This document shows positions 47,449 through 61,180 of a DNA stretch of 64,000 bases, in pieces. Position 1 is the stretch's first letter; every line of letters starts with the position of its first letter. Source of the DNA: Triops longicaudatus. Taxonomy: Eukaryota; Arthropoda; Branchiopoda; Notostraca; Triopsidae. Where the stretch lies: assembly GCA_022885665.1 (NCBI GenBank), contig JAGQDJ010000099.1, positions 124,001 through 188,000 on the forward strand, read 5' to 3'. Below the pieces are notes generated by a model that had not been told where the DNA came from, made no database searches, and saw only the letters and a program-made list of their open reading frames with translations. A program made the translations under genes and the position numbers.

Positions 47449-48679
47449 GTGCAAGTATCCCATTGTCAACAACCATCCCTTAAAGTTATCAGGTTCATTA
47501 TCATTATACACCCCCAGGAAGTATACATCCCTTACCCCGAAAGTCGTCAGCGCAGTAGATCCAGGTCGTTTATTGTAGCTCTTCCTACAACGACAGACCC
47601 CGTAAACCTAAAAGATCCCAAGTCTCCGATAGTACGAGTCTTAACTCTTATCCATTCCCCACCCAGTCCCTGCATCCCCCTTTTTCCAAAAATTAGAATA
47701 CAAGATCATTTTCCTGGGATTATACATCAGCGAAATCCTCACATTAAGGGTGCTTGTGCCATTTATAAGGAATCTATGCTAATTAACAATCGGGTATCCA
47801 TAGCTAAGACTTTCCTGAAACTTCTCTGGGACGGGGGTTGAAGAGTTCCAAAATTTGAGAGATCCACGGAAACCAACTCGTGGTACAATGTCTTTGAAAA
47901 ATTTCACGACAGGGGTACGGAGGATAATAATGAACTTTCTTTGGAGCAAAGGAATATTCAGACAAGCAAGAGCTCATAAAGTTGGCATGGGAGTCATTCA
48001 TACTTTGAAGACGACGACAAACTCGACTGGCAATCTCGCCATGTGAAACTGGCTCTCCTTTTTTCCGGGTCTGTGCGTCTTTCGCCACGCCAAGCTTCGG
48101 CTTCAAGATCCAATCAAGGCTCCCAGTTAATGAACTCCCAACGATTTAATCCAACCTCATCAAGGCTTCTCCCTTTTCCGAACCCTGTCGATGTCTTAGG
48201 CTTTTTGCATAGTCTCTTCTCTTCTGAGGGTAGGGAGTTGCCCAAAAGGAAAACTTTCATTTATCGCAGTCTCTCCCAATCCTCCAAGATTCCTCCCCTC
48301 TGGCCCAAAGTCTTAATAGATCTGGGCATGCAATTCGGCTCCTGCTTTGCTCGGGCTTGCTAGTGTTCCTGCTGTTGGTGTCAACTCTGATATGCAAATG
48401 AACAACACCTCACAGGCTTTGCTGGCATCTAATTAAAAAGCCGCAGTGTTCGTCGCCTCTTCTTCTGCAATCCTTTTTCTTAGCTCATAATATTCCCCTC
48501 CAACGCTTGCTTGTGCAACCACTTCTAATGCCTTGGAAACAGAAATCTCATCTCGTCTATTGTTCGTGTCTGCCGCTTCCAAAAATGCTTCGCAACGACA
48601 GTCAGGCAAAATCCTCAGGGAATACAGAAGCTTCTATCAAGAAGCCAGAGCCAATTATGACTACTTAAGAGACTTTTAG
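47449..48679 (+). pseudogene. Possible decayed coding sequence of unknown type
   Basis: Three plus-strand open frames follow one another: 47449-47841 (130 codons), 48043-48363 (about 106) and 48491-48679 (62, with protein-like ends such as R-S-F-Y-Q-E-A-R-A-N-Y-D-Y-L-R-D-F). They are in different frames with stops between them, as expected for a decayed mobile-element gene. I do not recognise a reverse transcriptase, integrase or transposase motif. Chance open frames remain possible. Confidence 0.2.
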
Positions 48680-51600
48680 TTTTTCTTGAAGAACAAAATC
48701 TTTGGCTTTTAGCCCCCTTTCCCTGTCAAGAACTTTGGAAATAACTCCACAATTTTCCAGTTTTTATGACTGTTTTCACTTTATGTCATGCCGGAAACCG
48801 GAACACCATGGTACAAAAATGCGTAAAAAATGGGATAGGTTAGGGGGAGTGAGGACAAACGGAATTGTAGGGGTGCACCACATGGTGTGTGATGGGGTAA
48901 AAAGGAAGGTAAAATAGGTAAAATGACTTTTTTTGGGGCTCCGTGAATGGCTTAGAAAACTGGTGGCGCATGGAATAGGAGCAACAATATTGACCCTTAC
49001 TACAGTTATTCATAGATGTATACACTTAGCTGAGGGGCAAGTCTTTTAAATGGGACGTTGTACAGCAAACTCTTGGACCCTCCGACTTGGTCTACGGCTA
49101 GGGACAGCCGAAGATCTTAACCATTTACTATCAATGTCCCCCAACCAACTGCCAAGCGTGAAAAGCCGGCCTTCTCCGTTGTGTGTTACTCTAAGCTTCG
49201 AGCCAACGTCCCAGGTGGCTGCACGTCCGATGTCTATGGAGACCAGGACATCTTTTTCTGCTGGTAAAAGTCTTGTCAGAACTCGGGGACAGGCTGCACA
49301 AGGAAACATGGCTAGCTAGGCCTAAAAGTACATGATATCTCTGAAGCTTTTATCAAGGCTAAAAGGGCCAACAAGGCGAGGCTAATGCATTTCACGGCGT
49401 CAAGGGGGACAGAGTGCAAGAATGAAAACTTGGTTACACCGGAGTGCCACAGGACTTCCCCAATGAAACCTGACGGGAGGTCCCGCTCCACCTATTCAAT
49501 TGCTGCCATCAATGCGCTCGAACAGCGCTCACCTAACTGGTTATACTATAAAAGGAAGTCGTTCATAACGATCAAACGGTAGCTTAAAAGTCAGCCTATT
49601 ATGAAATAAGAGAACCATTCACTATTGAAGCTTACCCCCATCACCTCCCTTCCTATTAAAGGTAAAAAGACGTCGTTTAGGAACTTCTCACGTCATTTAC
49701 GTGAAAAGGAAGGGTATTTAGGGCCCATACAAGCAACCAGTCAACACTGAATTCCTGAAACTCCCACAGCTTTTTGGGAACTGCTAAAGCTGGTGATTTA
49801 CCACTTCACTACTACATAGTCAACACACACAAAGTTCTCGATGGCGTTGTAGCTTTAAGGATGTGTATTGTATAGTTTCGCTACGCACTTCTGGGTTTTG
49901 AATTTGGGGAGATCACGTTATTTCACAAAACAATCTTGTCAAACGGAACGGAACAAGAGGAAAGGCCAATAAATGCTATTGAAGTTGGGGAACATTGCCC
50001 CGCAGAAGTTAAAAAGGTTGCAAGCATGGCAGGGTATTCGGACTACACGCTTTTCACTGAAAATCTCGCTGTGAAATTACATTATGCAGCCAGGCATACA
50101 ATACGGAGATAAGAGTTTAGAGATGAGAACCAAAGATTGTGACAAAAATTCATTATGTCAACTTTAAAAATGACACTTCGATAACGAAGATACTGCAGGA
50201 AGGCAACGCAGAATGCTCCCGCCGAGCAAAGATAAAGAAATAAATAGAAAAGTATTCAAGTGAAACATTAAAATACCAATTTTCTCAACTGATCGTGATC
50301 AGAGGAAAATCGACAAGTAGGATAGTTTACCGAGATCAACTGCACGTGCGTTATGCATTAGAAATAAGTTTTATGACAGCCTTAGTTCACAGTTCCCCGA
50401 TAGGGTGCGCTAGTGAAAGATGTGAGGACTATTGTTATGATGTCCAGAGCTGTGATGCACGTGGTGTGTAATATGGGTGAAGGATTGAGGAGCCCAAAAG
50501 CCAAAAGAGCCCACCTAGTGCTAACCATCAAATGTTAAACATCTAATGTTAACATTTAATGCTAATTACCTAATTCTAGCTTCTTAATTCTTATCTTATG
50601 GCACTTTTCGCGTAGGCATACATCGTAATTCTTTCTTTTCAACCTTACTTACATACTGTTCGCTGTGCTGATCTCACTTCACCTTTTCCCTTTTCCGCAA
50701 CTGCATAATAGATGAAAAATATGTGTTAGTCAACAAAAAACGGTACACAAGTCCAGAAAATTCCCACGTGGAAAATAATGGAAAACAAATTGTAATTTCG
50801 TACCTTGGTTATACTTTTGCGACCATAATGGGAAATTTTCATGCAATCCACAAGTACGTGCTTAAAATTCAAGCGAAAGTCATCGTTAACGGAGAAGAAC
50901 CAGTTTATGGTTTCTCGTTTACTAAAGTGGCTTTTAGGCCTTTCGTACTACTGAAAACTTGCAAACGGAAACACCTAGTTAATGCATACTTTGCGGCGCT
51001 AGTTCGCTTTTCAGAAAGGCATCAGGTTCTTACTTCATATCATTGCAGAATGGTTACTAATTCATAATATTATTATTTTTGCAATCAATACGAAAAGTTA
51101 CGTATTTCTTACTAGACATATTGCTCATTAATTACTCGTTAAAATTCACTGTCCAATTTGCAAGAAGCTTCAAGATTACCTTCTTTTTTACGTAAAACTG
51201 ACTTGAAATTCATTGTCGTTCCGACACTAAGAAGTCAATTCTGTCGCACAGCCAAATTTCTTCTCTTACTACAGTAGATAACTCCTCTAAGACTGGCGAG
51301 AATACGTGGTAAGTTATTGTTAACGCTGGTTAGGATTATTTAAGAAGACAAATGCCACACTTCGCGTGAAGAACGTAAAACTTGGCGTCACTATGGTCCA
51401 ACGTGACTTAGACTTGTGCGTGTAAGATTTTTTCTGATGAGACGTTAAAAGTATAAGTTTATGTCACATAGACGAGTAACATCATGAGTTACGCAGTAGA
51501 AAGAAAGTTTAAAGGAAAAAACCTCAAGCCTGCAAGAAAATTGCTTAGCAGCATATCGTATGACTCCATAAATCGCTCAGTTTCGCATCCCCCAAATTGC

Positions 51601-54600
51601 TTTACTACATGGGTATCAGCACACTCAGCATGCAACGGTGGAATGGAGGCAGGAAATTTGGGAAGCCAAGTAAGTCTCCTGGCGTGCAAAGCTACGGGAC
51701 GCACTCATTTGGTAACGTGTTAATTAGAGACTGAAGCTCGTGAATGTCAACTCTGAGCACAGGACTTTTTCTGTTGCAAGCTTCAGATACACGATTCCAC
51801 GGGTAGCGGTTTGGCTGTCGTCGCCTGCCCGCATAAAACTCTTAAAAATACCATGGGGTCCGAAGGAAAGGAAAAAGTGGAGCGTTAGACCAGTGAAACC
51901 CTAAGATGAAACAGAATTTCATATCCAGAACGTTTTAGGGGGAGTCGTTTCAGATTTTCCCCTGTGTGTTGCTAGCAGGGTAAGATCTATTTCAGGCGTG
52001 GCTCTCGCCTCATGTATAACAACATGGAATCAGAAACTCGCTTGCGTGCCGTCCGTAGCAAACGTAATGAACTGCGGGAAGCGCAATTTACGAGGCTGTT
52101 AAAAAAATGGCAGCCCCCATAGACGTGGAACTTTTATCACACAACATGGTCTGCATTGAAAGACAGATAGGCTGACAATGACAACTCCCAACAGCTATAT
52201 GACCCTTTTAAAAAAAATTTCCTTACCGGGTTCCTTGCAAAAGTGAACCTCGTCGTATCATCCCTTTGGAAGCGTCGGACAAAAAGAAACCATAGAATGC
52301 AGATGTTTTCGCCAGAGCATTTAAGCACACTGTTTTTCTAACCCAACCACCCTACTGATATTGGTTCCTTTACCTTTTCCTAGGAAAGACGGTACACACA
52401 CGCTGGTCAATTATTCCGAGCTGTGTTTCAAGTCAAGACAAGATCAAAAGGCTAAAAAAGAAATCCATGCCTCTGTGCCAAAGCAGCATAGACAACTGTA
52501 GTAAAGTAGGCGTGGCGTACCAAAGCAAATGGTCCAACTGCTCTAGTATCAAAAATACAAAACGACCTATAGAACCAAAAAAGCATGACGATCTTGTCGC
52601 CGTCTTGTTGCCAGTGTAGAATGCACGTGTATTTCCTTACGAAGCATGTCACACAGCTTCGGCGTCCATTGCTACATAAAGGCAAGGAACATGGTTACCA
52701 GCCAGGTACGAGTACATTGTTTCTACTCCAACAGCTACACTGTTTCGCATAGGGAAACAAGTTTTATAGAAACAGTATTCGCACACAGGAATAGACAAAA
52801 AATATTACTAATAATATAAAAAGCTTACATGTGCTATTCTAACTACTTGGCACCTGCGTGAGCTCAAACATCTTTATCGCAATCCCTTCGCCTACTGCAT
52901 ACAAAAGATACATCGCTTTCATAACTGGAACATTCCTTGTGTAATAAGTAAATTTTCTGTGCTACTAGTCCATTCTTAAGTGAAGGACGATCGTTCTTCA
53001 TAAGTAACGTACCCCGCTTAGTCACGATCAGGATGGAAATATTCCGAGTTACCCAATGTCGTGTTCTCAGATGTACGTGTCAATTTTTTGTTATCGAGTA
53101 GTCTTACAATACGACTAATATTAACGGTAAGAGGAGGAGGTAACACTAGTGTAAGGAATTGAGGATTCACAAGCTTTGATACACCAATAACTGAATAAAA
53201 GAGCAGATGTGTTTCCTGTGTTGTGCTATTCGGTAACCAAGATGCATGACGTCCTCCGGGAATTGTTCTCTTTGCTCTCGTATGCTTCGACAACGGCATC
53301 CAAGTAGAACAAGCTTTTCGTCCTCGGGTCGTCCGCTTCCTTTCTGTTCTACGTTTAGTACGACGACGTTGAATTCCCTAGGTACTGCCGTCTGAAAAGA
53401 AGTCCTAGCCAAAAACACGCGGAGGCGGGGCAGCTCGTGGAGATAGAACATGTACGGCACATTCGTACTCAGCGTGCTACATAATTACCTCTCAGTTGTC
53501 ACACGTCAGACGAGATATGCTCGTTCATGAAAAAAAGGGAAGTGAGACGAGCTCCACACGACAAACATTAAGATTCTTTTCGTCTCAGTTTTCTCGGGAA
53601 GAGCAGCAAGACATGGATGCATTGCTGTGCTAAATCTGGTGCGGCTCGACACCTCTTGACATTCATGCGTTTCTTTGCCGGTTGACATGTTTGTGTGACG
53701 TGTGTTTTCTTAGCTTGCGTGGTTGTGTTAGACTTGCAACTTCAGGCTGGGCTAGTTGTGTTGAAATGAAAGACCGAAAAAAAAACGAACAACTTCCCTT
53801 ACCGCCACCATTGCATACCATAACGCTTTTTAATGCGTTCACCCTAATCCACGCGTGTAAATCTTCCTTCATAAATTTTGCTTCTCCCATTGGCTAAGCT
53901 TGCCCCAAAAGGACTGCACATTTCGTTTTTCTTTTCTGATTTACAAACCCCATACATTTTCTTTGGCTTTATAACGAGTTACTTTCAACAGCAAAGGTGC
54001 AACCCAGCTTGAAACTCGCAAAGTTTTAAATCAGCCATCGTAGACAATTTGGCACCTTGGGCTTTTCCATAGTGCCCATCCATCACCTTCCATTTTCCTT
54101 TTTTCAGGAGTATAATGGATCACTACCAGTTGAAAAGGACTAGAACAACCCGTCCACCCTGTTTTTTTATTCAGTTAAAACATTAATTGCGAGCCGCTTT
54201 AGTGTCTAGGTTACTATGCTGTAACTAAAGACTCTGTTTAGGTTCTAGCCGTCACTTTAGAATGAAATAAAGTGTTGAAGTAGTACTAGGCAGCTAGTCC
54301 TCAGTTAATGTAAGGAATACATTCCACGAGAAAATGCACAGGTCGAGAAATTTTTCTTACATAGGAAGAGGAACCGAACAAAAGTTACACTGAAGGTGCA
54401 ATTAACGTGAGAAACAAGAGTGTAGTGTGAATAAGAACTTGGATAACGTGCAATCATATATGTAATTAAAGAAAAATGGTCTTCATATTAGATCACCCTT
54501 CAGTCGAGTAGGAAAAAATTAAGGGGAAATTAAGTGAAGTGAATCTATGCGGTTCACGCACAACCGAGGTTATCTATCGCGTAAATACAAACCTATCATA

Positions 54601-56252
54601 ATTTGCGCATGGAAATACTTGCATATGTATGCGTCAAAGTTGAAACCGCATTACTTGGCACCAATTTGGAAATTTTGGAATACAACAAAGGAAGTGAGGT
54701 ATAGAGCAACCTTTAAGGTTAAGTACACGGTCCTTACTTGACAAGGACAGTTTGCTCCTCCCGCGAGAGGTGAACTTTCATTGTTACACAATCGCCGTCT
54801 GGCGTGGTCCGTTACGTTTTTTGCGTATGATGCTGTGTAGCAAGCTCATAACAAAAACTGTATAGCAAGATTTTTTAATGCACAGATTCTCGTTAGAAGG
54901 CCTAGGAAAAGTCAAGGAATTGTGTTACTAACTGTAGTCACGCCATGTTTTCGCCTAATAGGACCGCGTATGGCCAATGTAAAGCAAAAGTAAATAGATA
55001 GAGCTCAAGAGCTCATTCCAGAGTTTGCACGTCAAATATATACCCTCGTTTTCGAAACCCATCTATTCTAACACACGGTTTAGCTAAGGAAAGCAGCGAG
55101 TCTATTTGCGCCAACATGTTATCCCAACAATTCATGATGGATGTTTTTAGAAAGAAGGGGAGTTCTCTTAACTCCCTATAATGTCCTTGGAGGTTTTCGG
55201 GGTTCCCTATCATCCATCTGGACATATAACACACGAGTATACACACACAGCGACACACACATCTTTAAATTGGTGGCAAAGTCAACGGTTTTTCCTGCTT
55301 TTTCATGCCAGGCCACACATGTCCTTATGACAGTCGTGTCTGTGTGGGGTGGCTAGGAAGGTGTTGGATTTGATGCCCCATCCTTTTGTAGTTGGCCACC
55401 CATCCATTATATGCCTTCGCGCTGAGGATAGGGATCCTCTAAACTAACATATAATACCTCTATATGCTTCCCCAAGCCTATTGCTACTATTATCTCCCAA
55501 AGGGGAAAAAGTCACAAAAGCCAAAAAGCTGTGCTTAGCCATCCTTCCGCCCCAGAATACTTTTATTTTGTCCCTGTCCGAGGCATAACGACAATGACAG
55601 CTTCCCTATGTAAAAACGCAGAATCAAATAATCTGACCATTTCTAACCCATTAAAGCAAATATTGACGATTACTGTATAATACATATTACAGGGGCTGTT
55701 TATGCGTTTTATAAGTTTCAGGTACACATGAAGATGTACTGACGCGTATTACTGTCTTGCTGCTTTATTTCAGTACTTTCAAGAGTATAAATGGATTTTT
55801 AAGATGCATCATGGTCGGAAACGAGCTGCTTGTTCAAATCTGAAACTTACAATGAAATAATACTTTATGCTTGCTTTCTGGGTGTTTTGACTCTTGGAAT
55901 GTTCGAAGAAAGCCGCACAATTTTTCCACAGACTGTACTTCTTTCAATCATCAGGGAACTTGGTCACGAGTGAGATGGCACAAACCTTAGCGAAGGAGTT
56001 ATGAAATGATGTAACATCACGGAGATGACGTGCCAAGTTCTTCCATTGTCAGTGCCGTACTGTGCTAATCAGATAAACGCTAAAGTTTTGAATCAGATTC
56101 GACCTTGCTACTTTGGATTCGGTTCCCAGGCTGTAACAATGTCAAAGCGATAAACTACCTTGTGGTATGGTCTGCAATTGTGTGCCTAAGGAATCAGACA
56201 CCACGAATCTAATGCCAAAGGTAATCTCAATTTTCTTCACTTCATACAGGTA
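48680..56252. other. Gene-free stretch
   Basis: No supportable gene. Open frames at 49050-49319 (plus, 89 codons), 50723-51067 (plus, 114 codons) and 53460-53167 (minus, 97 codons) have no recognisable features. Near 50520-50575 is a short ATGTTAACAT-centred repeated stretch. At 54295-54360 CAGTTAATGTAAGGAATACATTCC loosely resembles a DNA-transposon end. Confidence 0.45.

Positions 56253-56278
<26 letters not shown>
56253..56278. repeat. (AT)n microsatellite
   Basis: About 13 uninterrupted AT dinucleotides, 130 bp beyond the stop codon of the 56411-56884 gene and so possibly inside its 3' UTR. Confidence 0.95.
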
Positions 56279-56284
<6 letters not shown>

Positions 56285-56410
56285 ATTTTTTGTGCAGTGC
56301 TGGGGCTCACGACTATGCCATCTTGTAGAATTAGACACAAAAGGTAGCAAATACTACCACAGGTGCGCTGACTGGACACTCCACTACTTTAAAGTACATT
56401 ACCCAGCTTG

Positions 56411-56884
56411 TTAGGCAGTCAAGTCTCGAAATTGTGCCTCTTTGTCTCTTTTCTTTTTCTTAGAAGCAGGAAAAAAATCGTCCGTCGTGTCGCTTTTTAA
56501 AGCCGGATCATCTCCATCATCTTCTCCAACCTTTTTTTCGATTGGTAAATTAATATCAGCTAGTTGTCGACTTTTGTCGGGGAGCGAGGGCAAAAGGGGT
56601 TTGCTTTATTGAAAAAGGGAAATAAAACAAATGTGAGGTATTAGGTAGCTTGATGTGATTGACTCGGTGTTATCAGGGCCAAGGGGGTGTTGCCGGTTTT
56701 ACCGAGGCGGATTGTCAGCCTTGTCCCGGACAGTAACATGGGAAAGGAGGAGTTCAATCGCAGCCCGTCGAGCTTGATCAGGCCTCCAAATGCTGCGGTT
56801 TAGATTACACAGCTTCTCTGCTTGACTATCATACTCAATTGCCTTGCCTCCCTTCGCCTTGGCTCTCCGTCCAAAACGGGCCAT
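56411..56884 (-). CDS. Small basic/acidic, probably nuclear protein, 2 exons, unrecognised
   Basis: Exons on the minus strand are 56884-56703 and 56603-56411. The intron (99 bp) has a clean donor (CTCG|GTAAAA) and an acceptor after a T-rich tract (TTTTTCAATAAAG). The split codon closes as Arg and gives 124 aa. The ATG sits in a strong context (CAACCATGG). Residues 1-15 are basic (M-A-R-F-G-R-R-A-K-A-K-G-G-K). Residues 20-52 look helical, around N-R-S-I-W-R-P-D-Q-A-R-R-A-A-I-E-L-L-L. Residues 61-70 are Pro-rich, about 88-104 acidic (G-E-D-D-G-D-D), and 108-115 Lys-rich (S-K-K-K-K-R-D-K), a nuclear-targeting-like segment. No signal peptide or membrane helix. The pattern resembles small nucleolar or RNA-processing factors, but I do not recognise the family. 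No TATA box; TGTCATTCGG about 75 nt upstream could be the initiator. No canonical AATAAA within 400 bp downstream. Confidence 0.7.
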
Positions 56885-59800
56885 GGTTGAGACGGCAACA
56901 ACACCACACAAGACTCCCTAATCACGAAAACCTTCGGAACCGAATGACAATCATTACCCCCACCACCACCCGCCAACTTCCCATCCCCCTCAGCCAGACA
57001 ACGTAATCTGTCGGGGGTTCAAAATTAGAACTCGAACAACGTTATCATTTAATTACAGGAGAACGTCAGTTAGGTCTGCGCGCCGTTATGTCAACCACCT
57101 TAATGATGCTCTTGTTAAACTTCCATACTGCCATTCCAAATTGTGACACTGAGAATGTTTTAGTTCAACTTGAACTTTGTAGTACGGGTACGCGAACTTG
57201 AAGAGCATTGGCATGTCTCTTTCTTACAATGAAGAATTTTTTAATTCAACAAGGTAGAATAGTACGCATAATGAGACATTGAGTAAAAGGAGAATGTTAG
57301 ACATGGTGTGTGTATTTGGATTGTATTTAAGCGGCGTTAGATATTCTTGTCGCATGAGCCCCGTTACAACGGTGTGCATTATTAGGTCACATCGAACGTT
57401 CTCCTTCGACGCACGCGATGTTTAAGTGTCAAGAAATAATCTCGCCACCCTGGGAGCTTCTTGGAGGCTGCAAACGTTAATTTTTGGTACCAGCAAATTT
57501 TCTAGATCACTCTTATGACTGATATATTCACTCTGAGGAAAATCAAACGTAAACTAAAATAAATGAATTTACTCTTGGTTTCCAAGTACCCAAAAAATAA
57601 TTCTAATTAATAATACATAATCTTAATTATTACTTGGCACCTATAACATTGATGAATGTTCGCGTGCTCAGTTAAACTTTTTTGATCGCACTACACAGTG
57701 TATATAGAAAAATTTATTGCTAGTGAACGTGGTTGTTTATTTATTGAGTTCGAACTTGGTAAATATAATTTATTGCCAGCAACAATAGAGGTCGCTTTGG
57801 CTTGATTCCGCGAGTTGCCAAGTAACATAGTTGGTAGGACCACCTATTGTTGATAATACCAATAGTTCATTCTCTTTGCTTCTCTCTCGAAACAAATTTG
57901 CTAGAAATGAGACTAGAGCAATTTTCAGAAGCCAAATGTTTGTAACATGAACGCAATTCATTTTCTAACTTAAATTTTCCAGTTGCACGGTACGCCAAAG
58001 CCCAATCTTATTTACTTCGATTGTGCCAGCTTTCCATGACATATCGACTACCGCCTGTCTAGAGTAATTAAAACTCGAGAAACTGCAAGGAAGAAATCAA
58101 GCAATGGATAGAACACAATAGAAAAATAAGAAACACATATGACAGCTCTCTTTCTACCAAAATTGAGGGGTTGAAAACTTTTGGTAAGCTAGCTGAGTAA
58201 GTTAAATGTTATCTTTGGTCGCCAGAGCCTAGTGGCGATGCTCTGCGAAGATGAGTCGAGCGGTAAAGAGGGTGAAAATGTTGAGGGTGTGTTTAAAAGA
58301 TATCCAATAAGACTATAAGGAAATTGGGGAAGCCGAGGATTTCGTCGGGGTGACTCTCTCTTTCTCCCTTGAGGGGAGGCCAAAAGAATTAATTAGTATG
58401 TGTCATCAACGGTGTTGGTGTATATGTGTTATGTGTGCGAGTGGTGCCAAGCTTACGTAGAGATAGAAGGAAAGTTTTCCGCTGCGCTCGTAAAAGGTCG
58501 ACGATGGCAAAAGGGGGACATGAATTTGAGCTCCTCCTTTCCTGCGTCTTGTGCTCAATAACAATTTCCTAGACGATCGCTTGCCGTTCGCCGGCCTGGA
58601 ACCGTAAAAATCTTTTCTGGCCGTTACAATTTCCTTCCTTATTTTCTAGCGCTACGATTTTTTTCTTTCTTGCTAAGAGTGAGAAAACTCCCCACTCAAT
58701 TGATGTAGATGACGCAAATCTGCTTGGGCGACGCAATACACCGTTTTTGCTGTGTCAATTGAACCCATAATTACTCCTTATTTGACACACCGCCAGTCTC
58801 CCAAATACCCGTTGCAATGCTGATGCAATGTAACGCAATGCTTTCTACCCTGGGTAAGGGTGGCAAAGCCACTTGGGCCCCGAACTTCACAGAGACCCAA
58901 ATTTGTATCCCAAGACCACTATAAAATGATTATCTTCTTTTCTTCACAAGAATGAGTCCCCTCAGGCAGTTGATATTTAATCTATGACAAGGCTTAAAAC
59001 ACACAAAACCTGCATGCGAAAGATTGAGCAACGTTGAAATAAGGTGGAATAAGCGTCCATTGTTGTCGGGCAAACGCGTTCTCATTCATAGTTGTACTTT
59101 GCGGATCAGTGGAATACAGGGAGAGGATTAGTACTTGACTTGGGTCTTCACCAGAAAAAGGTAATATCGGAGATGGCGAGCAGGATATGCGTGTTGTTCA
59201 GCCAGGTTTGAGCTTGTATGCGAGTCTCGCGACTATCCGAAGTGGGGGATTTCAATAAAGAGCACTGCCCCCTAAACCCTCTCCTATCCACGTCCAAAAC
59301 GATCGTGAGCCATGATATAGTCAATATGCGAGTATACATGGACAGCCTATATTACCATTTCGTCCCCCCGGAAAAAGCCTCGATGGGTATCAAGATTGTC
59401 TTTATCCGCCCTAAGCATGTCCAGCGTTATCATGGCAGCCATCTTGACCACCACCCTTTACACACTTTCTAGATTCCCGTCCAACGTGTTTGGCGGCCAC
59501 AGATCATCTCTACATCGATAAAATATATTTTGAGCTCGTACGGTACAGAAACGATGTTCGTCATAATCAGCCAATGCTATAAACACATTAAAACAGGCTT
59601 AACCCCAGTGCCCAAACCCACAGGGGAAAATAGAACCGAAAGCGCGAGCACCATGCGATGATTTAGCAGAGGCACCAGTAGGTTGGCTAGTCTTCAATTT
59701 AATGAGGTGATGAAAAAGGTGGCCCACTGTCTGTCCAGGGCTTGTATAGCAAGGGCTTGGGGAATGAACAATTTTCCCAAACTCGAAACGATAGCTTTGG

Positions 59801-61160
59801 TGGTAAGGCAAGCATACTAAGACGCACCGTCAATATTTAATCGTTATTTTTATGCTTCAAACCTTTTCCGTTTCTATGAGGAAAAAAAAAGGCCCAAGTA
59901 TATCCCAACACCAGTGGGACTGGTTTCGTATGGTTGGGAGAACTTGTAGGTTCTTGTGTGTCGTGCCGACTGTCATCACTCGCAATTGTCGTCCCCCGAA
60001 ACCGTCATTAGCACGGCAAAGTTGTGGATAAACAGTCTCTGATAAGGGTTTGCCGTACGTTGAACCTCTCATCATCACTCACTTTGCGTTTAGACGCGTT
60101 TCCGGCACAGCCATAAACTAGGACTACTTTAGAACAGCTTGCTCACTCGGGCCATCCGCTGGGGAAATCACCGTTTCGTGTTGGTGACCTGGACGACATT
60201 TGTACGCGTTACATCCATACAACTTTTCGCCTTTTACTACAAAATATGGCTTCGTAACCCCAATATGTCAATTAGTACAAAATAATGTCTTTTCAATCTT
60301 GGAAAACATTTTTTTTTAAAAAAAAACTCGTTTAGGAAACAATATTCTAAGAAAAAAATTATTGCCCAACACAATTGGTCAACATACTACAAAGCTATTC
60401 TTTTCCGCTTAATAACGTTTCAAGAAAGAATAACGCTATTTGAAACATAGAACTAGGAACCAACAAATAGTTTACAAGCAAGTCATTTGGGACGTAACTT
60501 TAGTACAGTGAGTAATACAATATGTGAGGTACTGTACGAGGACGCAGTTAAGCTTCCAATATTGGTAGGCGGAAAAACACCTATTTCAAGATGTTAAGAA
60601 CGAGAGTAAATTTGACGTAAAATTTCAAGCAGAAAAGTTACGTGGGATCGTAAGACACAATCTGTCCTTCATCAGCACAAGAACCCTGGAAGACAAATAA
60701 ATAGGGCAAAACTATTTTGAGCTAGATGTTGCAATTTTGAAACATTTCGCGTTACAAGTTTCGAAACTTGTCAAATTGAGGTGTCGGAACTTTTATCAAG
60801 CAGAAAATAATTAAGCATGCTTTTTACGACCTGGGTTATGAAGTCTTATTACCGAAATCGACGCAAAATCCTGGTCGTTGTGAAAGGTTTTAATTGTTTT
60901 GTAAGAGAACGTAAAAGTAAGATTTGCATGGGTTATCTGAGAGAGACTTGAGAAAAATTATGGGAAATTGGACTGTTCTTTTCCCGTTTCTTGCATTCGT
61001 TGTCCCCGGGAAGCGAAAACGAGTTGACGATCCGCTCACGAACATTCATGAGTGACTTGGCCTGTGAACTCATTTGGCTTTTTGTCTGTCAGCAGCGTCA
61101 CGGTCCCAAAAGTCTTTGCATTTTTGTGTGACTTTTTTATGTTGTTGTTTGGCGTGCATA
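56885..61160. other. Gene-free stretch after the 124-aa gene
   Basis: Contains the 5' flank of the 56411-56884 gene, whose first 120 bp are C/A-rich (CCCCCACCACCACCC). No other supportable gene or repeat family is seen up to the (AC)n tract. Confidence 0.5.
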
Positions 61161-61180
61161 ACACACACACACACACACAC
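61161..61180. repeat. (AC)n microsatellite
   Basis: Ten uninterrupted AC dinucleotides. A complementary (GT)n tract lies about 480 bp downstream at 61664-61678. Confidence 0.95.

Noticed and set aside
50723..51067. 114-codon plus-strand open frame with somewhat protein-like composition
   Set aside because: No family, promoter, splice partner or poly(A) signal supports it.
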